Assembly: GCA_903910585.1 (NCBI GenBank)
Contig: CAIWAH010000163.1
Coordinates: 1 to 34,519, forward strand
Direction of reading: 5' to 3'
Source: an uncultured Verrucomicrobiota bacterium
Lineage (GTDB): Bacteria; Verrucomicrobiota; Verrucomicrobiia; Limisphaerales; UBA9464
Length of the DNA stretch: 34,519 nt
The number at the start of each line of letters is the position of its first letter. Within the stretch, counting starts at the first letter, position 1. A program made the translations under genes and the position numbers. This document shows positions 17,117-26,979 of this stretch, in pieces. The notes beneath the pieces were generated by a model, which was not told where the DNA came from, did not search any database, and worked only from the letters and a program-made list of their open reading frames with translations.

Positions 17117-18489
17117 CGTTGCCTGCGAAATACCGGGCCCTCGCCAAACAACTGGAGGCGGATGAACTGACGGCCGCCCCCGACCACTTGGCGGCCCACG
17201 CGGGTGACAAATGGTTCGCCCGGGCGCTGCCCGAACTCGTCGCCCTGCCCCGCAGCACCAAGTCCGTTTCCACCATCCTGCGCTTCGCGAACCAGCGCCG
17301 CATTCCGGTGACTCCGCGCGGAGCCGGCCACGGATATGTCGGCGGCTGCGTGCCCAGTCAGGGCGGCATTGCCCTCTCGTTGGCGCGGATGAACCGCATC
17401 CGGGAAATCTCCGCGGCCGATTTTGTCGCCGTGGTGGAACCGGGAGTGCTCACCGCGACATTGCAACAGCAGGTGGAGCGCCGCGGCCTCTACTATCCGC
17501 CCGATCCGGCCAGCCGGGCCGACTGCTCGCTCGGCGGCAACATCGCCACAAACGCGGGCGGCCCGCGCTGCCTCAAATACGGCGTGACCCGTGACTACGT
17601 GCTCGGACTAGAAGTCATCCTCGCCGACGGAACCCCCGTGCGCCTCGGCAGCCGCACCCACAAAAACAAGACCGGCTTTGATCTGCACCGCCTGTTCGTC
17701 GGCAGCGAAGGAATGCTTGGCGTGGTCACCGAAGCGACGCTGAAGCTGATTCCGCTGCCGCCCTTCCGCGCCTGCCTCGGCGTCGGCTTCGATTCGATGA
17801 AGTCCGCCGCCAAGGCGCTGCGGGCGATCTTCGCCGCGGGTTTCCTGCCGGCCGCCCTGGAACTTGCGGACGAATTCACGCTTCGCGCCGCCGTGAAGCG
17901 CACCGGCGCCCGGGAACTGGAAGGCTGCGGCGCCCACATGATCGTCGAACTCGACGGCCAGGAAGCGAGTGTGCGCCGGGAACTCCGCGACCTAGCCCGG
18001 GTCGTGCGGGGCGCCGGACCGAAATTCGTGCAACGGGGACTTGGCCACGCCGGCGTGGAACGATTCTGGGGCCTGCGCCGCGAGTTCAGCTACTCGCTGC
18101 GCGACACCGGCCTGACCAAGCTCAACGAGGACATTGTGGTCCCGCGCGGCCAGCTGGAGTCGCTGTTCCGGTTCACCGCCCGGCTGCAGCGCAAGTTCGG
18201 CATCCCGATCGCCTGCTTTGGCCATGCCGGCGACGGCAACATCCACATCAACGTGATGCGCGATGACCGTGATCCGGCACAACGGGAGCGCAGCGAGGCC
18301 TGCCTGGACGAACTGTTCCGCGGCGTGCTGGCGCTCGGAGGGGTGGTTACGGGCGAGCACGGCATCGGCTTGGCCAAACAGCCGTGGTGGCCGCTCGCGA
18401 TGCCGCCTTCCGCGGACCAACTGCACCGCACCCTGAAGACCGCGCTGGATCCGCAGGGCATCCTGAATCCGGGAAAGTTCCTCGGCTGA
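17113..18489 (+). CDS. GlcD-family FAD-linked oxidase (glycolate / D-lactate dehydrogenase type)
   Basis: The product is 458 residues from the ATG at 17113; the frame is open further upstream, but the ATGA overlap with the DUF2007 gene and family length favour this start. The N-terminal PCMH-type FAD-binding domain (about 40-220) shows PRGAGHGYVGG, YYPPDPASRADCSLGGNIA with TNAGG, and TGFDLHRLFVGSEGMLGVVTEA. The C-terminal FAD-oxidase domain (about 225-458) has FGHAGDGNIHIN, the metal/substrate-binding GEHGIGLAK and the family ending GILNPGKFLG. Such enzymes oxidise 2-hydroxy acids (glycolate, D-lactate or similar) and pass electrons to a quinone or partner subunit. No GlcE or iron-sulfur GlcF subunit is nearby, so the substrate and acceptor are open. 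The convergent DUF481 gene ends 5 bases away. Confidence 0.88.
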   Translation: MTLPAKYRALAKQLEADELTAAPDHLAAHAGDKWFARALPELVALPRSTKSVSTILRFANQRRIPVTPRGAGHGYVGGCVPSQGGIALSLARMNRIREISAADFVAVVEPGVLTATLQQQVERRGLYYPPDPASRADCSLGGNIATNAGGPRCLKYGVTRDYVLGLEVILADGTPVRLGSRTHKNKTGFDLHRLFVGSEGMLGVVTEATLKLIPLPPFRACLGVGFDSMKSAAKALRAIFAAGFLPAALELADEFTLRAAVKRTGARELEGCGAHMIVELDGQEASVRRELRDLARVVRGAGPKFVQRGLGHAGVERFWGLRREFSYSLRDTGLTKLNEDIVVPRGQLESLFRFTARLQRKFGIPIACFGHAGDGNIHINVMRDDRDPAQRERSEACLDELFRGVLALGGVVTGEHGIGLAKQPWWPLAMPPSADQLHRTLKTALDPQGILNPGKFLG

Positions 18490-18494
18490 TCGGC

Positions 18495-19568
18495 TCAGAA
18501 GTTGAGTCCCAAGGTGGACTGGACCGTCAGGTCGTTCTTGTCCACGCCCGCGGGCGGTGCGGAATCGAACATCTCGATGGCGTTGAACGAGATCGTGACC
18601 CGCTTGAAAAGCGGATAACTCGCACTGAGTTCAAGCCGCACGCGGTAATCCGAAAGCTCCTCGACGTTGGGCAGGAAGGTGAGGCGCTGGGTGATCTGCA
18701 GTTTGGGCGATACCAGCCACGACAGGTTTTCAGCGACGCGGATCGAGAGATACGAGCGGTCCTGCGCCGTCAGGAAATTGATGTTCTGGTATTGGCCGCC
18801 CAATTCGCCGTTCAGGTTGAACTTGGGACGCTGGAGAATCTTGTAGCCGAGGCCGACACCCTCATCGAACTCCAGTTCCACGCGGCGGATCTCGTCGTAG
18901 CCCACGCCGCCGGTGTGGTAGGCATAGGTGCGCCGCTTGGTGCCAAAATCGTAATCGGTCTTGATCCGGCCGTTCATGCGGTTGGCCGATTCACGCCCGT
19001 TGAGCGTGCCGTAGGCCACGTGGTATTCGGCGTTATTGCGCACCCGGTTGTAGGCGTGGTTGGCGTAGGCGTTGCCGTAAAACGTCTGCCGGTCGGCGGT
19101 GCCGAAACCCAGGTCCATGCCCAACTGCACGCTGCCGTGCCAGTTCGTCGTGTAGGGCACCATCCAGTCGGGCAGCCACGAACGGAATGTGGAGCCCAAC
19201 GTCGGCGCGGGAGCATTCGTGACCATCAGCGGCGCCTTCGCACCCGCGATGGGCGCAGCCGGGACCGGTGCCGGCGCCGTCGGAGCGGCCGGGGTCACCA
19301 CCGGGGCGGCCGCCACCGGCGGCGTGAGCGGCTCGCGTTTGGAGATCTCGGGTTTCGGAATCCGGATCGTTCCCGCGACCGCAGACTTCAGCACCACGCG
19401 GTCGGCATTTTCGGATTTGATCTCACCGGTGAGGCGGTCGCCGTTTTTCAGCGTGATCACCACCGGCGCTGCCCAACCGCCCGGAATCAGCAGCCATCCG
19501 AGCAGCAGGCACCACAGCCAGCGTTCACGGCCGGCGCTCCGGTTTCTGCTCTGCTTTGTCAACGGCAT
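18495..19568 (-). CDS. DUF481 (YdiY-like) outer-membrane beta-barrel protein
   Basis: The product is 357 residues. The signal peptide core is RERWLWCLLLGWLLIPGGWA. The start of the mature protein, VVITLKNGDRLTGEIKS, is the small SH3/Sm-like domain often found before DUF481. A low-complexity Ala/Pro/Val linker (about 80-115) follows, then a barrel-type region of alternating strands (about 130-357) that ends STLGLNF. A terminal phenylalanine is what the BAM complex recognises. Role: an outer-membrane protein of unknown cargo; YdiY-like proteins are linked to salt or acid stress in some bacteria, which cannot be tested here. The start overlaps the end of the upstream exported-protein gene by 44 bases, so the two form one minus-strand unit. 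Confidence 0.85.
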   Translation of the reverse strand: MPLTKQSRNRSAGRERWLWCLLLGWLLIPGGWAAPVVITLKNGDRLTGEIKSENADRVVLKSAVAGTIRIPKPEISKREPLTPPVAAAPVVTPAAPTAPAPVPAAPIAGAKAPLMVTNAPAPTLGSTFRSWLPDWMVPYTTNWHGSVQLGMDLGFGTADRQTFYGNAYANHAYNRVRNNAEYHVAYGTLNGRESANRMNGRIKTDYDFGTKRRTYAYHTGGVGYDEIRRVELEFDEGVGLGYKILQRPKFNLNGELGGQYQNINFLTAQDRSYLSIRVAENLSWLVSPKLQITQRLTFLPNVEELSDYRVRLELSASYPLFKRVTISFNAIEMFDSAPPAGVDKNDLTVQSTLGLNF

Positions 19569-20439
19569 TGGTGGCCGGTGCGTTCGTGGATGTCAGTGCG
19601 GCCGGCGGCCGGTTGGTCTTCGGGGGCGGAATGTCTCCGGGAGAGGGCCGCCGGATACCACCAACGACGGCGACCTCGCCGGCTTCATTCACCCGGAGTT
19701 CCGGCGTGCTCGACGTAAAGCGGTAGAGCTCGCGCCGTTCCAAGGTGCCGTCGGGGTGGAACAGGTGATAGGTGCTGTTGGCCGCATCCACGCGGTGCAG
19801 GACATGAAAGCGATTCTGGCGGTCCACGACCCACTTCGGCGGATCAAACGAAACCAGAGGACCGAGATTGGCGACCCGGATGTTGGCGGTCTCCTCGCCG
19901 TCCGTGACGCGCAGGTAGAGCTGCACCTTGCGGAGGAAGTTCACCTGCTGGAGGACGAACTTCCGCTTCACGGTGCTGCCGTCGGGCAACACCACCCCCA
20001 GCACCCGGTCGGGGTTGAGCTGCACGCCGCGGACGATCTCAAAGGTCTTGGCATCGCTCGTGAACACCTCATTGCTGTTCGGCACCGTCGCCTGGGCGGT
20101 GACGCGGTAGGAGCCTGGTCGGTCCACCGCGAAATGCGGAGTCAGGTTGAACCGCAGCGTGCCGACGGTGGCATGCTCCAGCGAGAACACGCCGCTCTCG
20201 TCCACTTCGCTGCGCTTGTTGACGACGCCCGAATCGCTGCGTTCGAGCGAGAACTTCAGCCAGTCCGGCCGTTCACCCAGTTTCAGCGGGCCGCCGGAAA
20301 AATTGGCAACCTTCACCGCCACTTCGAGGTCTTCGCCGGCCAGGAAGAACTCACGGTCCATGGCCAGGCGCAGCTCGATCTGCCCACAGGCGGCGTGGAC
20401 CAAACCGAAGGCGGCGAGCAGAACCGGGGCAAATCTCAT
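19525..20439 (-). CDS. Exported protein with Ig-like domain, function unknown
   Basis: The product is 304 residues from the ATG at 20439, chosen because it opens with a good signal peptide (MRFAPVLLAAFGLVHAACG); the open frame extends 20 codons further but that part is not signal-like. The mature protein begins IELRLAMDREFFLAGEDLEV, a pattern seen in intracellular-proteinase-inhibitor / Ig-like folds where a beta sandwich starts with 'FLAGED...V.V.NFSGGPLKLG'. A second beta-rich region (about 120-245) leads to a proline/threonine-rich tail (PPPKTNRPPAALTSTNAPA). It is probably periplasmic or anchored at the surface through its partner. It sits between nadE and the DUF481 barrel gene, overlapping the latter by 44 bases, so it may act with the barrel protein (inference). 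A weak hairpin (20485-20502) lies between it and nadE. Confidence 0.75.
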   Translation of the reverse strand: MRFAPVLLAAFGLVHAACGQIELRLAMDREFFLAGEDLEVAVKVANFSGGPLKLGERPDWLKFSLERSDSGVVNKRSEVDESGVFSLEHATVGTLRFNLTPHFAVDRPGSYRVTAQATVPNSNEVFTSDAKTFEIVRGVQLNPDRVLGVVLPDGSTVKRKFVLQQVNFLRKVQLYLRVTDGEETANIRVANLGPLVSFDPPKWVVDRQNRFHVLHRVDAANSTYHLFHPDGTLERRELYRFTSSTPELRVNEAGEVAVVGGIRRPSPGDIPPPKTNRPPAALTSTNAPATNAVDKAEQKPERRP

Positions 20440-20524
20440 GGCGGAAGCTTCACGGAGCGGACAGACGGGCGCAAGCGGTGGACCACGGTGCCCCGACACC
20501 GTTCAAAGCGAATCCGGCCGGCGG

Positions 20525-22189
20525 TCAGACCTCACGCCAGCGCTGGGCGATCGGAAACCGGCGCCCGACCCCAAAGGCCTTGGTGGTTACCTTGAGTCCC
20601 GGCGCGGCCTGCCGGCGCTTGTATTCGGCGCCGTCGATCAGTTTCACCACCCGCTTCACGGCCGCTTCCGGATGGCCTTCTGCCACCAACTGTGCGGCGG
20701 ACTTCGCCTCGACAACATAGCCTTCGAGGATCGCATCCAGCACCTCGTAGGGCGGCAGGCTGTCCTGGTCGGTCTGGTTCGGACGCAACTCCGCGCTCGG
20801 CGCCTTGGTGATGCTCGGTTCGGGAATCAGGTCATGGCCCAAGCGCCGCCGGGCATCGGCATTCAGCCAGCGGGCAACCCGGTAAACCATGGTCTTCGGC
20901 ACGTCACTGATAACCGCCAGGCCGCCGCACATGTCCCCGTAAAGGGTGCAGTAGCCCACGGCGAGTTCGGACTTGTTGCCCGTAGTCAGCAGCAGCGACC
21001 CGAACTTGTTCGACATCGCCATCAGGATCACCCCGCGGAGACGCGCCTGGATGTTTTCCTCGGTCACATCCTCGGCCCGACCCGCGAATACGCCCTGCAA
21101 CTGTCCTTTCACTGCGAGGAAGGGCGGCTGGATGGGCACCACGTCAAAGGCGATGCCCAGATTCTCCGCCAGCTGCCGGGCGTCGCTCAGCGAACCTTCG
21201 GAGCTGAACTCCGATGGCAGCGCCAGGCCCCGGACGTTTTCGCGTCCCAGAGCCGCCACCGCGAGCGCGGCAACCACCGCGGAATCAATCCCGCCACTCA
21301 AGCCGAGCACGGCCGACCGGAACCCGCACTTGTGGAGATAATCGCGCGTGCCGAGCACCAGCGCGTCGTGGATGGCCTGCTCGACCACCAGCTCCCGCGG
21401 GGTAGCCCCGCCGGAGACATCGGTGTCCACCACCCGGAAATCTTCCCGGAACGCCTCCGCCTGGGCCACGAGTCCGCCGGTGGCGTTGAACACAAGGCTT
21501 TGGCCGTCGAACACCAGCTCGTCATTGCCACCCACAAGATTACAGTAAACTACCGGCCGCCCGATTTTTACTGCGAGGCTCGCCAGCATCGCGTGCCGGG
21601 TGCGGTCCTTGCCCACATGCCACGGGGACGCCGACAGGTTCAGGATCACTTCCGCGCCCGCCCGGGCGAGCTCGACCGCGGGATTGGGCCGATACCGGCG
21701 CTGGGACCAGAAATCCTCGTCGTTCCAGACGTCCTCGCAGATGGTCAGCCCCAGTTTCCGGCCCCGAAATTCCACCGGCAGATTCTCGGTCGCGGGCTCG
21801 AAATAGCGGTCTTCGTCGAAGACATCGTAGGTCGGCAGCAGGGTTTTGTGCCGGACCGCTACGACCTTGCCCTGAGCCAACAGGGCGGCGGAATTGGTGA
21901 GTTCCCGCCCGGGTCGCCGGTCGCTTTCGCCGACAAAGCCCACGACCAGGCCGACGTCGCCGGTCGCCGCCGCGAGGCGTTCCAATGCCGCGAGGTTCGC
22001 CGCGACGAAGGCCCGTTTGCTCAGGAGGTCCCGCGGCGGGTAGCCGGTCAGGGCGAGTTCCGGCACCACAACCAGTTCGGCGGCCGCCGCCACTCCGCGC
22101 TGATACGCGGCCAGAATCTTCGCCTCATTGCCGGCGACATCGCCGACGGTGGTGTTGAGCTGCGCGACGGCGATCCGCATCGGTAACAT
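20525..22189 (-). CDS. nadE: Glutamine-dependent NAD+ synthetase
   Basis: The product is 554 residues, the usual length of the two-domain enzyme. The N-terminal nitrilase-type glutaminase domain (about 1-265) carries the triad: Glu in PELALTGYPP (about 44), Lys in RHKTLLPTYD (about 115) and Cys in GLTICEDVW (about 151). The C-terminal synthetase domain (about 280-554) has the PP-loop LGLSGGIDSA (about 296-304) and TTGNKSELAVGYCTLYGDM. It makes NAD+ from deamido-NAD+, ATP and glutamine-derived ammonia in the cytosol, the last step of NAD synthesis. Possible starts are GTG 22192, ATG 22189 and ATG 22180. I chose 22189 because TGATG couples it to the DUF192 stop; 22180 gives the cleanest MRIAVAQLN start. 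It is in one unit with coaX. Confidence 0.95.
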   Translation of the reverse strand: MLPMRIAVAQLNTTVGDVAGNEAKILAAYQRGVAAAAELVVVPELALTGYPPRDLLSKRAFVAANLAALERLAAATGDVGLVVGFVGESDRRPGRELTNSAALLAQGKVVAVRHKTLLPTYDVFDEDRYFEPATENLPVEFRGRKLGLTICEDVWNDEDFWSQRRYRPNPAVELARAGAEVILNLSASPWHVGKDRTRHAMLASLAVKIGRPVVYCNLVGGNDELVFDGQSLVFNATGGLVAQAEAFREDFRVVDTDVSGGATPRELVVEQAIHDALVLGTRDYLHKCGFRSAVLGLSGGIDSAVVAALAVAALGRENVRGLALPSEFSSEGSLSDARQLAENLGIAFDVVPIQPPFLAVKGQLQGVFAGRAEDVTEENIQARLRGVILMAMSNKFGSLLLTTGNKSELAVGYCTLYGDMCGGLAVISDVPKTMVYRVARWLNADARRRLGHDLIPEPSITKAPSAELRPNQTDQDSLPPYEVLDAILEGYVVEAKSAAQLVAEGHPEAAVKRVVKLIDGAEYKRRQAAPGLKVTTKAFGVGRRFPIAQRWREV

Positions 22190-22803
22190 CACTTGTAGGT
22201 GAAGGCCTGCCGGAGCGGGCCGTGCGGTGTGCGGATCTCGGTGCCGACCCCGACGCCCTTGCGCTGGAACCAGTCCGGCGCCACCTCGAACACGAACTGG
22301 ATCCGGGACGATTGCGAAGGCCGCGGCGTCTCATCTTCCTTCTTCAGCGTGATGATCTCCTGGATGACGCCTTCGGAGTCCACATACGCCACCCCGAGGT
22401 CGAAGTGGACGTTCCGGTTGTAGAACGACGCCTGCATCGGCCGCGGCAGCGGGAACAGCATGGCCTCTTCCGGATCGATTTTCTCGCGGTGCATCATGCC
22501 CGTGGCCATCTCGGTCGAACTCATCGCCAGCTGGGCGGTCACCTCGTGCGCCCCGACCCACAGCTTCATCGTCTGCAGATTGGTCAACGGCCGGCTCTGG
22601 TAGGGCGGTGGCGCCTCGCTGCGAATGATGCTGCTGGAGACCCGGACCGCATTGCTCGCCGCCGGCAACGGCGTGGCCAGCGTCGTAACCGGCGACGGCG
22701 TGGCGGCCTTTTCACAGCCCATCCACGTCGCCCCGGCCAGCAGGGCAAACAGCATTCCCGAAAGCGTCTTCACCGGGCGAGTTTGGTGGCCGGACGAAAC
22801 CAT
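22189..22803 (-). CDS. DUF192 family lipoprotein
   Basis: The product is 204 residues from the ATG at 22803, which lies one base after the coaX stop; the frame also stays open upstream inside coaX. A hydrophobic stretch, LSGMLFALLAGATWMG, leads to a lipobox cysteine (TWMGC), so the protein is probably lipid-anchored. A later start (GTG 22773) would also keep the lipobox. After a linker the DUF192 domain (about 90-204) is plain: MKLWVGAHEVTAQLAMSS, MATGMMHREKIDPEEAMLFP, the FYNRNVHFDLGVAYVDSEG strand, and FVFEVAPDWFQRKGVGVGTE. DUF192 proteins are small beta-barrel folds of unknown biochemical function found mainly in exported form. The TGATG overlap with nadE implies co-translation. Confidence 0.85.
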   Translation of the reverse strand: MVSSGHQTRPVKTLSGMLFALLAGATWMGCEKAATPSPVTTLATPLPAASNAVRVSSSIIRSEAPPPYQSRPLTNLQTMKLWVGAHEVTAQLAMSSTEMATGMMHREKIDPEEAMLFPLPRPMQASFYNRNVHFDLGVAYVDSEGVIQEIITLKKEDETPRPSQSSRIQFVFEVAPDWFQRKGVGVGTEIRTPHGPLRQAFTYK

Positions 22804-22804
22804 T

Positions 22805-23572
22805 TCAACTGGCGCGTTCCCCCGGATGATGCCCGGCCCACAACAGCCGCAAGCCATCGAGGGTCAGGTGGGGCCGCACCGCGGTGATCTCCGGCAGGCG
22901 TGCCGCAATGAGTTTCGCGTAGCCGCCGGTCGCCACAACCGGCAGCCGACGGGCCCTGAGTTCCCCTTTCAGCTCCGCAATCAGCTCCCGCACCAGCCCC
23001 CGGTAGCCGTGCACCGCCCCCACCAGCATGGCGTGCTCGGTGTTCTTGCCGATGACGCCCCGCGGTTCCCGGACCCGGATGCGCGGCAGCAGCGCCGTCT
23101 TTTCGTGCAGGTAATCCGTCATCGCCGCCAAACCGGGCGCAATGATCCCGCCCACGTAGAAACCCCGGCGGTCCACGACGTCGAAGGTCACGGCGGTGCC
23201 AAAGTCCACCACAACCACCGGCGCGCCGAAGTGATGTTTCGCCGCCAGCGCGTTCGCGAGGCGGTCCTGGCCGATCGTTTCCGGCCGCGGATAATCAATG
23301 CCGACGTCCACCAACGTGGCCGGGCCCAGGGCCAGCGCCTCAAACCCGAAAAGCCCGCGCAGGGCCGCCTGCGCCGGCGCGGTCGCCGCCGGCACCACCG
23401 AGGCGAGAGCAGCGCCCTTCGGCTGGGCGGTGCGCAGCCAGGCCTTGAGCTGGCCCGCGAACTCTCCGGCCTTTACCGACGCCGTGGAGAAATCCTTGGA
23501 CCGCAGCAGGCGCGTGCCATTGGCGAGGCCCACGTGGGTGTGCGTATTGCCGATGTCGAGAAACAGGATCAT
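22805..23572 (-). CDS. coaX: Type III pantothenate kinase
   Basis: The product is 255 residues, normal for CoaX. The acetate/sugar-kinase-fold motifs are present: the N-terminal phosphate loop DIGNTHTHVG (residues 6-15), GQDRLAN (101-107, the pantothenate-pocket G.DR motif), VVDFGTAVTFD (121-131, with catalytic Asp123) and GGIIAPGLAAM. It phosphorylates pantothenate with ATP plus a monovalent cation, the first step of coenzyme A synthesis. Unlike CoaA it is not feedback-inhibited by CoA. It is the first gene of the minus-strand unit coaX - DUF192 - nadE and lies divergent from the aldose epimerase across a 225-base gap that contains the paired hairpin repeat. No clear ribosome-binding site precedes the ATG. 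Confidence 0.94.
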   Translation of the reverse strand: MILFLDIGNTHTHVGLANGTRLLRSKDFSTASVKAGEFAGQLKAWLRTAQPKGAALASVVPAATAPAQAALRGLFGFEALALGPATLVDVGIDYPRPETIGQDRLANALAAKHHFGAPVVVVDFGTAVTFDVVDRRGFYVGGIIAPGLAAMTDYLHEKTALLPRIRVREPRGVIGKNTEHAMLVGAVHGYRGLVRELIAELKGELRARRLPVVATGGYAKLIAARLPEITAVRPHLTLDGLRLLWAGHHPGERAS

Positions 23573-23670
23573 TAGCCGAACCGGCGCGAAACGTGTCGCA
23601 AACTAACCGCGCGGGAAAGTCCGGTCCACGAGAACTCCGATGGCATCCAGACAAGAACGATTCACACCGG

Positions 23671-23710
23671 GCAAGCGGGACGCTTGCGGCACAGCCGGCG
23701 TCTCGCCGGC
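23671..23710. repeat. Paired-hairpin intergenic repeat
   Basis: Two perfect 7-bp stems with three-base loops stand six bases apart: GCAAGCG / CGCTTGC around GGA (23671-23687) and GCCGGCG / CGCCGGC around TCT (23694-23710). Motifs of the form GCCGGCG-n3-CGCCGGC recur between genes in several Verrucomicrobia and Acidobacteria genomes, as far as I recall. That this is one copy of a dispersed family is inference, since only one clear copy is in the window. Confidence 0.6.
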
Positions 23711-23797
23711 CTCATCAAGCGGCTCGGTCCGGATTCGAGCGTCCGTCTGCCGGCTTGCTCCCCTGCCCCATCCGAAGACATCGTTTGCCCGACGTCC

Positions 23798-24997
23798 ATG
23801 AACGCTGAACTCACCCGTCGCCGCGCACTCCTTGCGCTGGGCGGAACCGCCGTGGCCATCGCCTCGGGCTGTTCCTCGGGACGCACCACGGTGCGCACCC
23901 ACGCCGACGGCACGTTTCAGGCTTCTTCCGGACCCGCCTCCCGCACCATGCAGCTCGACAAATCCTCTTTCGGCACGCTTCCCGACGGACGCGCCGTCAC
24001 CCTGTTCACCTTCCGCAACCGCCACGGCGCCGTGCTCAAGGTCACGAACTACGGCCTTATCATCACCGAGCTGCACATGCCCGACCGTGCGGGCACTCCC
24101 GGCAACGTCGTGCTCGGCTTCGACAACCTTCCCCGCTACCTGCAGGGCCATCCGTTCTTCGGCGCCATCGCCGGCCGGGTCGCCAACCGCATCGGCAAGG
24201 GCACCTTCACGATTGATGGCCGCACCCATCAGCTCGCCATCAACAACGGTCCGAACCATCTCCACGGCGGCAAGGCCGGCTTCGACAAGAAACTGTGGAC
24301 CGCGCACCAGGAATCCCTGAACGCCGACGAGGCCTCCGTGGAATTCCGTTACACCAGCGTGGACGGCGAGGAGAACTACCCCGGCAACCTCCAGGTATCG
24401 GTCACCTACACGCTCACCCAACGGAACGAGGTCCGCATCCGCTACCGCGCGACTACCGACCAGGCGACTCCGATCAACCTCACCAACCACAGCTACTTCA
24501 ACCTCGCCGGCCGCGGCACCATCCACGACCACGAACTCCAGCTCTGGGCCGACCGCAGCACGCCGGTGGACGCCGGGCTGATCCCGACGGGCGAACTCGC
24601 GCCGGTGCAGGGCACCGCCCTCGACTTCACCACGCCCCACCGGATCGGCGAACGCATCGAGCAGACGGGCCTGACCCCGACCGGCTACGACCACAACTTC
24701 GTGCTGAACAGCGGCGGCAAATCCCTCGCCCTCGCCGCGCGCGTCGTGGAACCCGCGTCCGGGCGCATCCTCGAAGTGTTGACCGACCAGCCGGGCATCC
24801 AGCTCTACACGGCGAACTTCTTCCCGCCGGCCGGCTTCGACTGCACCGGCGGCGTCAACTTCGGCCGGCAGGGCGCGTTCTGCCTGGAGACCCAGAATTT
24901 CCCCGACGCGGTGAACAAGCCCCACTTTCCGAAGTCCGTGTGGCGCCCCGGCGAAACCTACGACACGACCACCGTGTTCCGGTTCTCGGCGAAGTGA
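23798..24997 (+). CDS. galM: Aldose 1-epimerase (mutarotase), Tat-type exported lipoprotein
   Basis: The product is 399 residues from the ATG at 23798; the frame is open upstream but that part crosses the hairpin repeat. The N-terminus TRRRALLALGGTAVAIASG followed by Cys25 is a twin-arginine-like signal ending in a lipobox (IASGC), so the enzyme should act outside the cytoplasm. The mutarotase fold (about 50-399) has the signature NNGPNHLHGG (149-158, His154/156), the catalytic His in LTNHSYFNLAG (231), the GYDHNFVL substrate motif and the catalytic base Glu364 in CLETQNFPDA. It interconverts alpha and beta anomers of glucose, galactose or similar sugars. An exported form fits periplasmic sugar uptake or polysaccharide breakdown. 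It is apparently transcribed alone. Confidence 0.92.
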   Translation: MNAELTRRRALLALGGTAVAIASGCSSGRTTVRTHADGTFQASSGPASRTMQLDKSSFGTLPDGRAVTLFTFRNRHGAVLKVTNYGLIITELHMPDRAGTPGNVVLGFDNLPRYLQGHPFFGAIAGRVANRIGKGTFTIDGRTHQLAINNGPNHLHGGKAGFDKKLWTAHQESLNADEASVEFRYTSVDGEENYPGNLQVSVTYTLTQRNEVRIRYRATTDQATPINLTNHSYFNLAGRGTIHDHELQLWADRSTPVDAGLIPTGELAPVQGTALDFTTPHRIGERIEQTGLTPTGYDHNFVLNSGGKSLALAARVVEPASGRILEVLTDQPGIQLYTANFFPPAGFDCTGGVNFGRQGAFCLETQNFPDAVNKPHFPKSVWRPGETYDTTTVFRFSAK

Positions 24998-25033
24998 GGA
25001 AGCCGAAGCTGTCTCAACCCGAATCGTTGGGAT

Positions 25034-25737
25034 TCAACGGTCATGCCGGTGAACCCAAACGGCCCGGTCATGCTCGGGGGTGGTGAACAGGTAGCGGTCA
25101 GTGCTGAAGTTTTGCTCCTGCCAAAGCTTTACGTAGCACACGGTGAATGGGATCTGTGGCACGTCATTCGGCACGCTTGTTCGGCTGATCCACCGGTCAC
25201 TGTTCAGCAACCGATGAAGATCAACGTCATTGGTAAGGGTTAGTCCCTTGTCCTGCACAAATGACTTCAGGTCGGCTGGAGCCACCTCGAACCACGCCAC
25301 ATGTCGGTTCCACATCAGGCCATGACCATACGCGTAGTGGAACCGGCGCAGGGATGCTGGCGCCTCCGCACCGGTCGCGGAGCGGAAGCCCACCGTCGGC
25401 CGCAGTCGGTTGAAGTGATACCCGGTCGCCAGCAAAAGGAGCAGGAGGGGCGGCCCCAGTCGCCAGCGGCGTCGAACCACGGGTGAGGCGTGAGTCCTCC
25501 GGAGAATCAGGGTGGTGATGCCTGCCAGAAGTAGATAGCCGGGCAGCAAAAATACCATGCTTAAGGCGAGGCCAATCAGGGCGACAAACAATGCATCGGG
25601 CCAGAACTCCAGACTGCCGCAATCCGACAAGACAAACACTGCGTCTGCGACCACCACAACCAGCAGTCCCAAGCCAATCCCGTCACCATAAGTCACCGGC
25701 GGCTCCGCTTTCGGCGGTGGGATGTTTGGATCGGCAC

Positions 25738-25741
<4 letters not shown>
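25034..25741 (-). CDS. Membrane protein of unknown function, coupled to trpB
   Basis: The product is 235 residues, starting at GTG 25741, which overlaps the trpB stop (GTGA). Three to four membrane segments occupy the first half (about 20-42 with [11 protein letters not shown], 50-68, 70-85 and 94-104). A soluble C-terminal part of about 120 residues follows ([22 protein letters not shown] ... [11 protein letters not shown]), probably facing the periplasm. I recognise no family. Base composition is lower than its neighbours: 50% and 53% G+C in two 60-base lines I counted, against 67% in a trpB line. This suggests recent arrival or relaxed constraint. The coupling to trpB may be accidental; no role in tryptophan synthesis is implied by the sequence. 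Confidence 0.7.

Positions 25742-26979
<1,238 letters not shown>

Noticed and set aside
23593..23808. Small + strand frame of 71 codons between coaX and galM
   Set aside because: It runs through the hairpin repeat, has no ribosome-binding site and its product is not protein-like (rich in R, P and H). It is better explained as intergenic.
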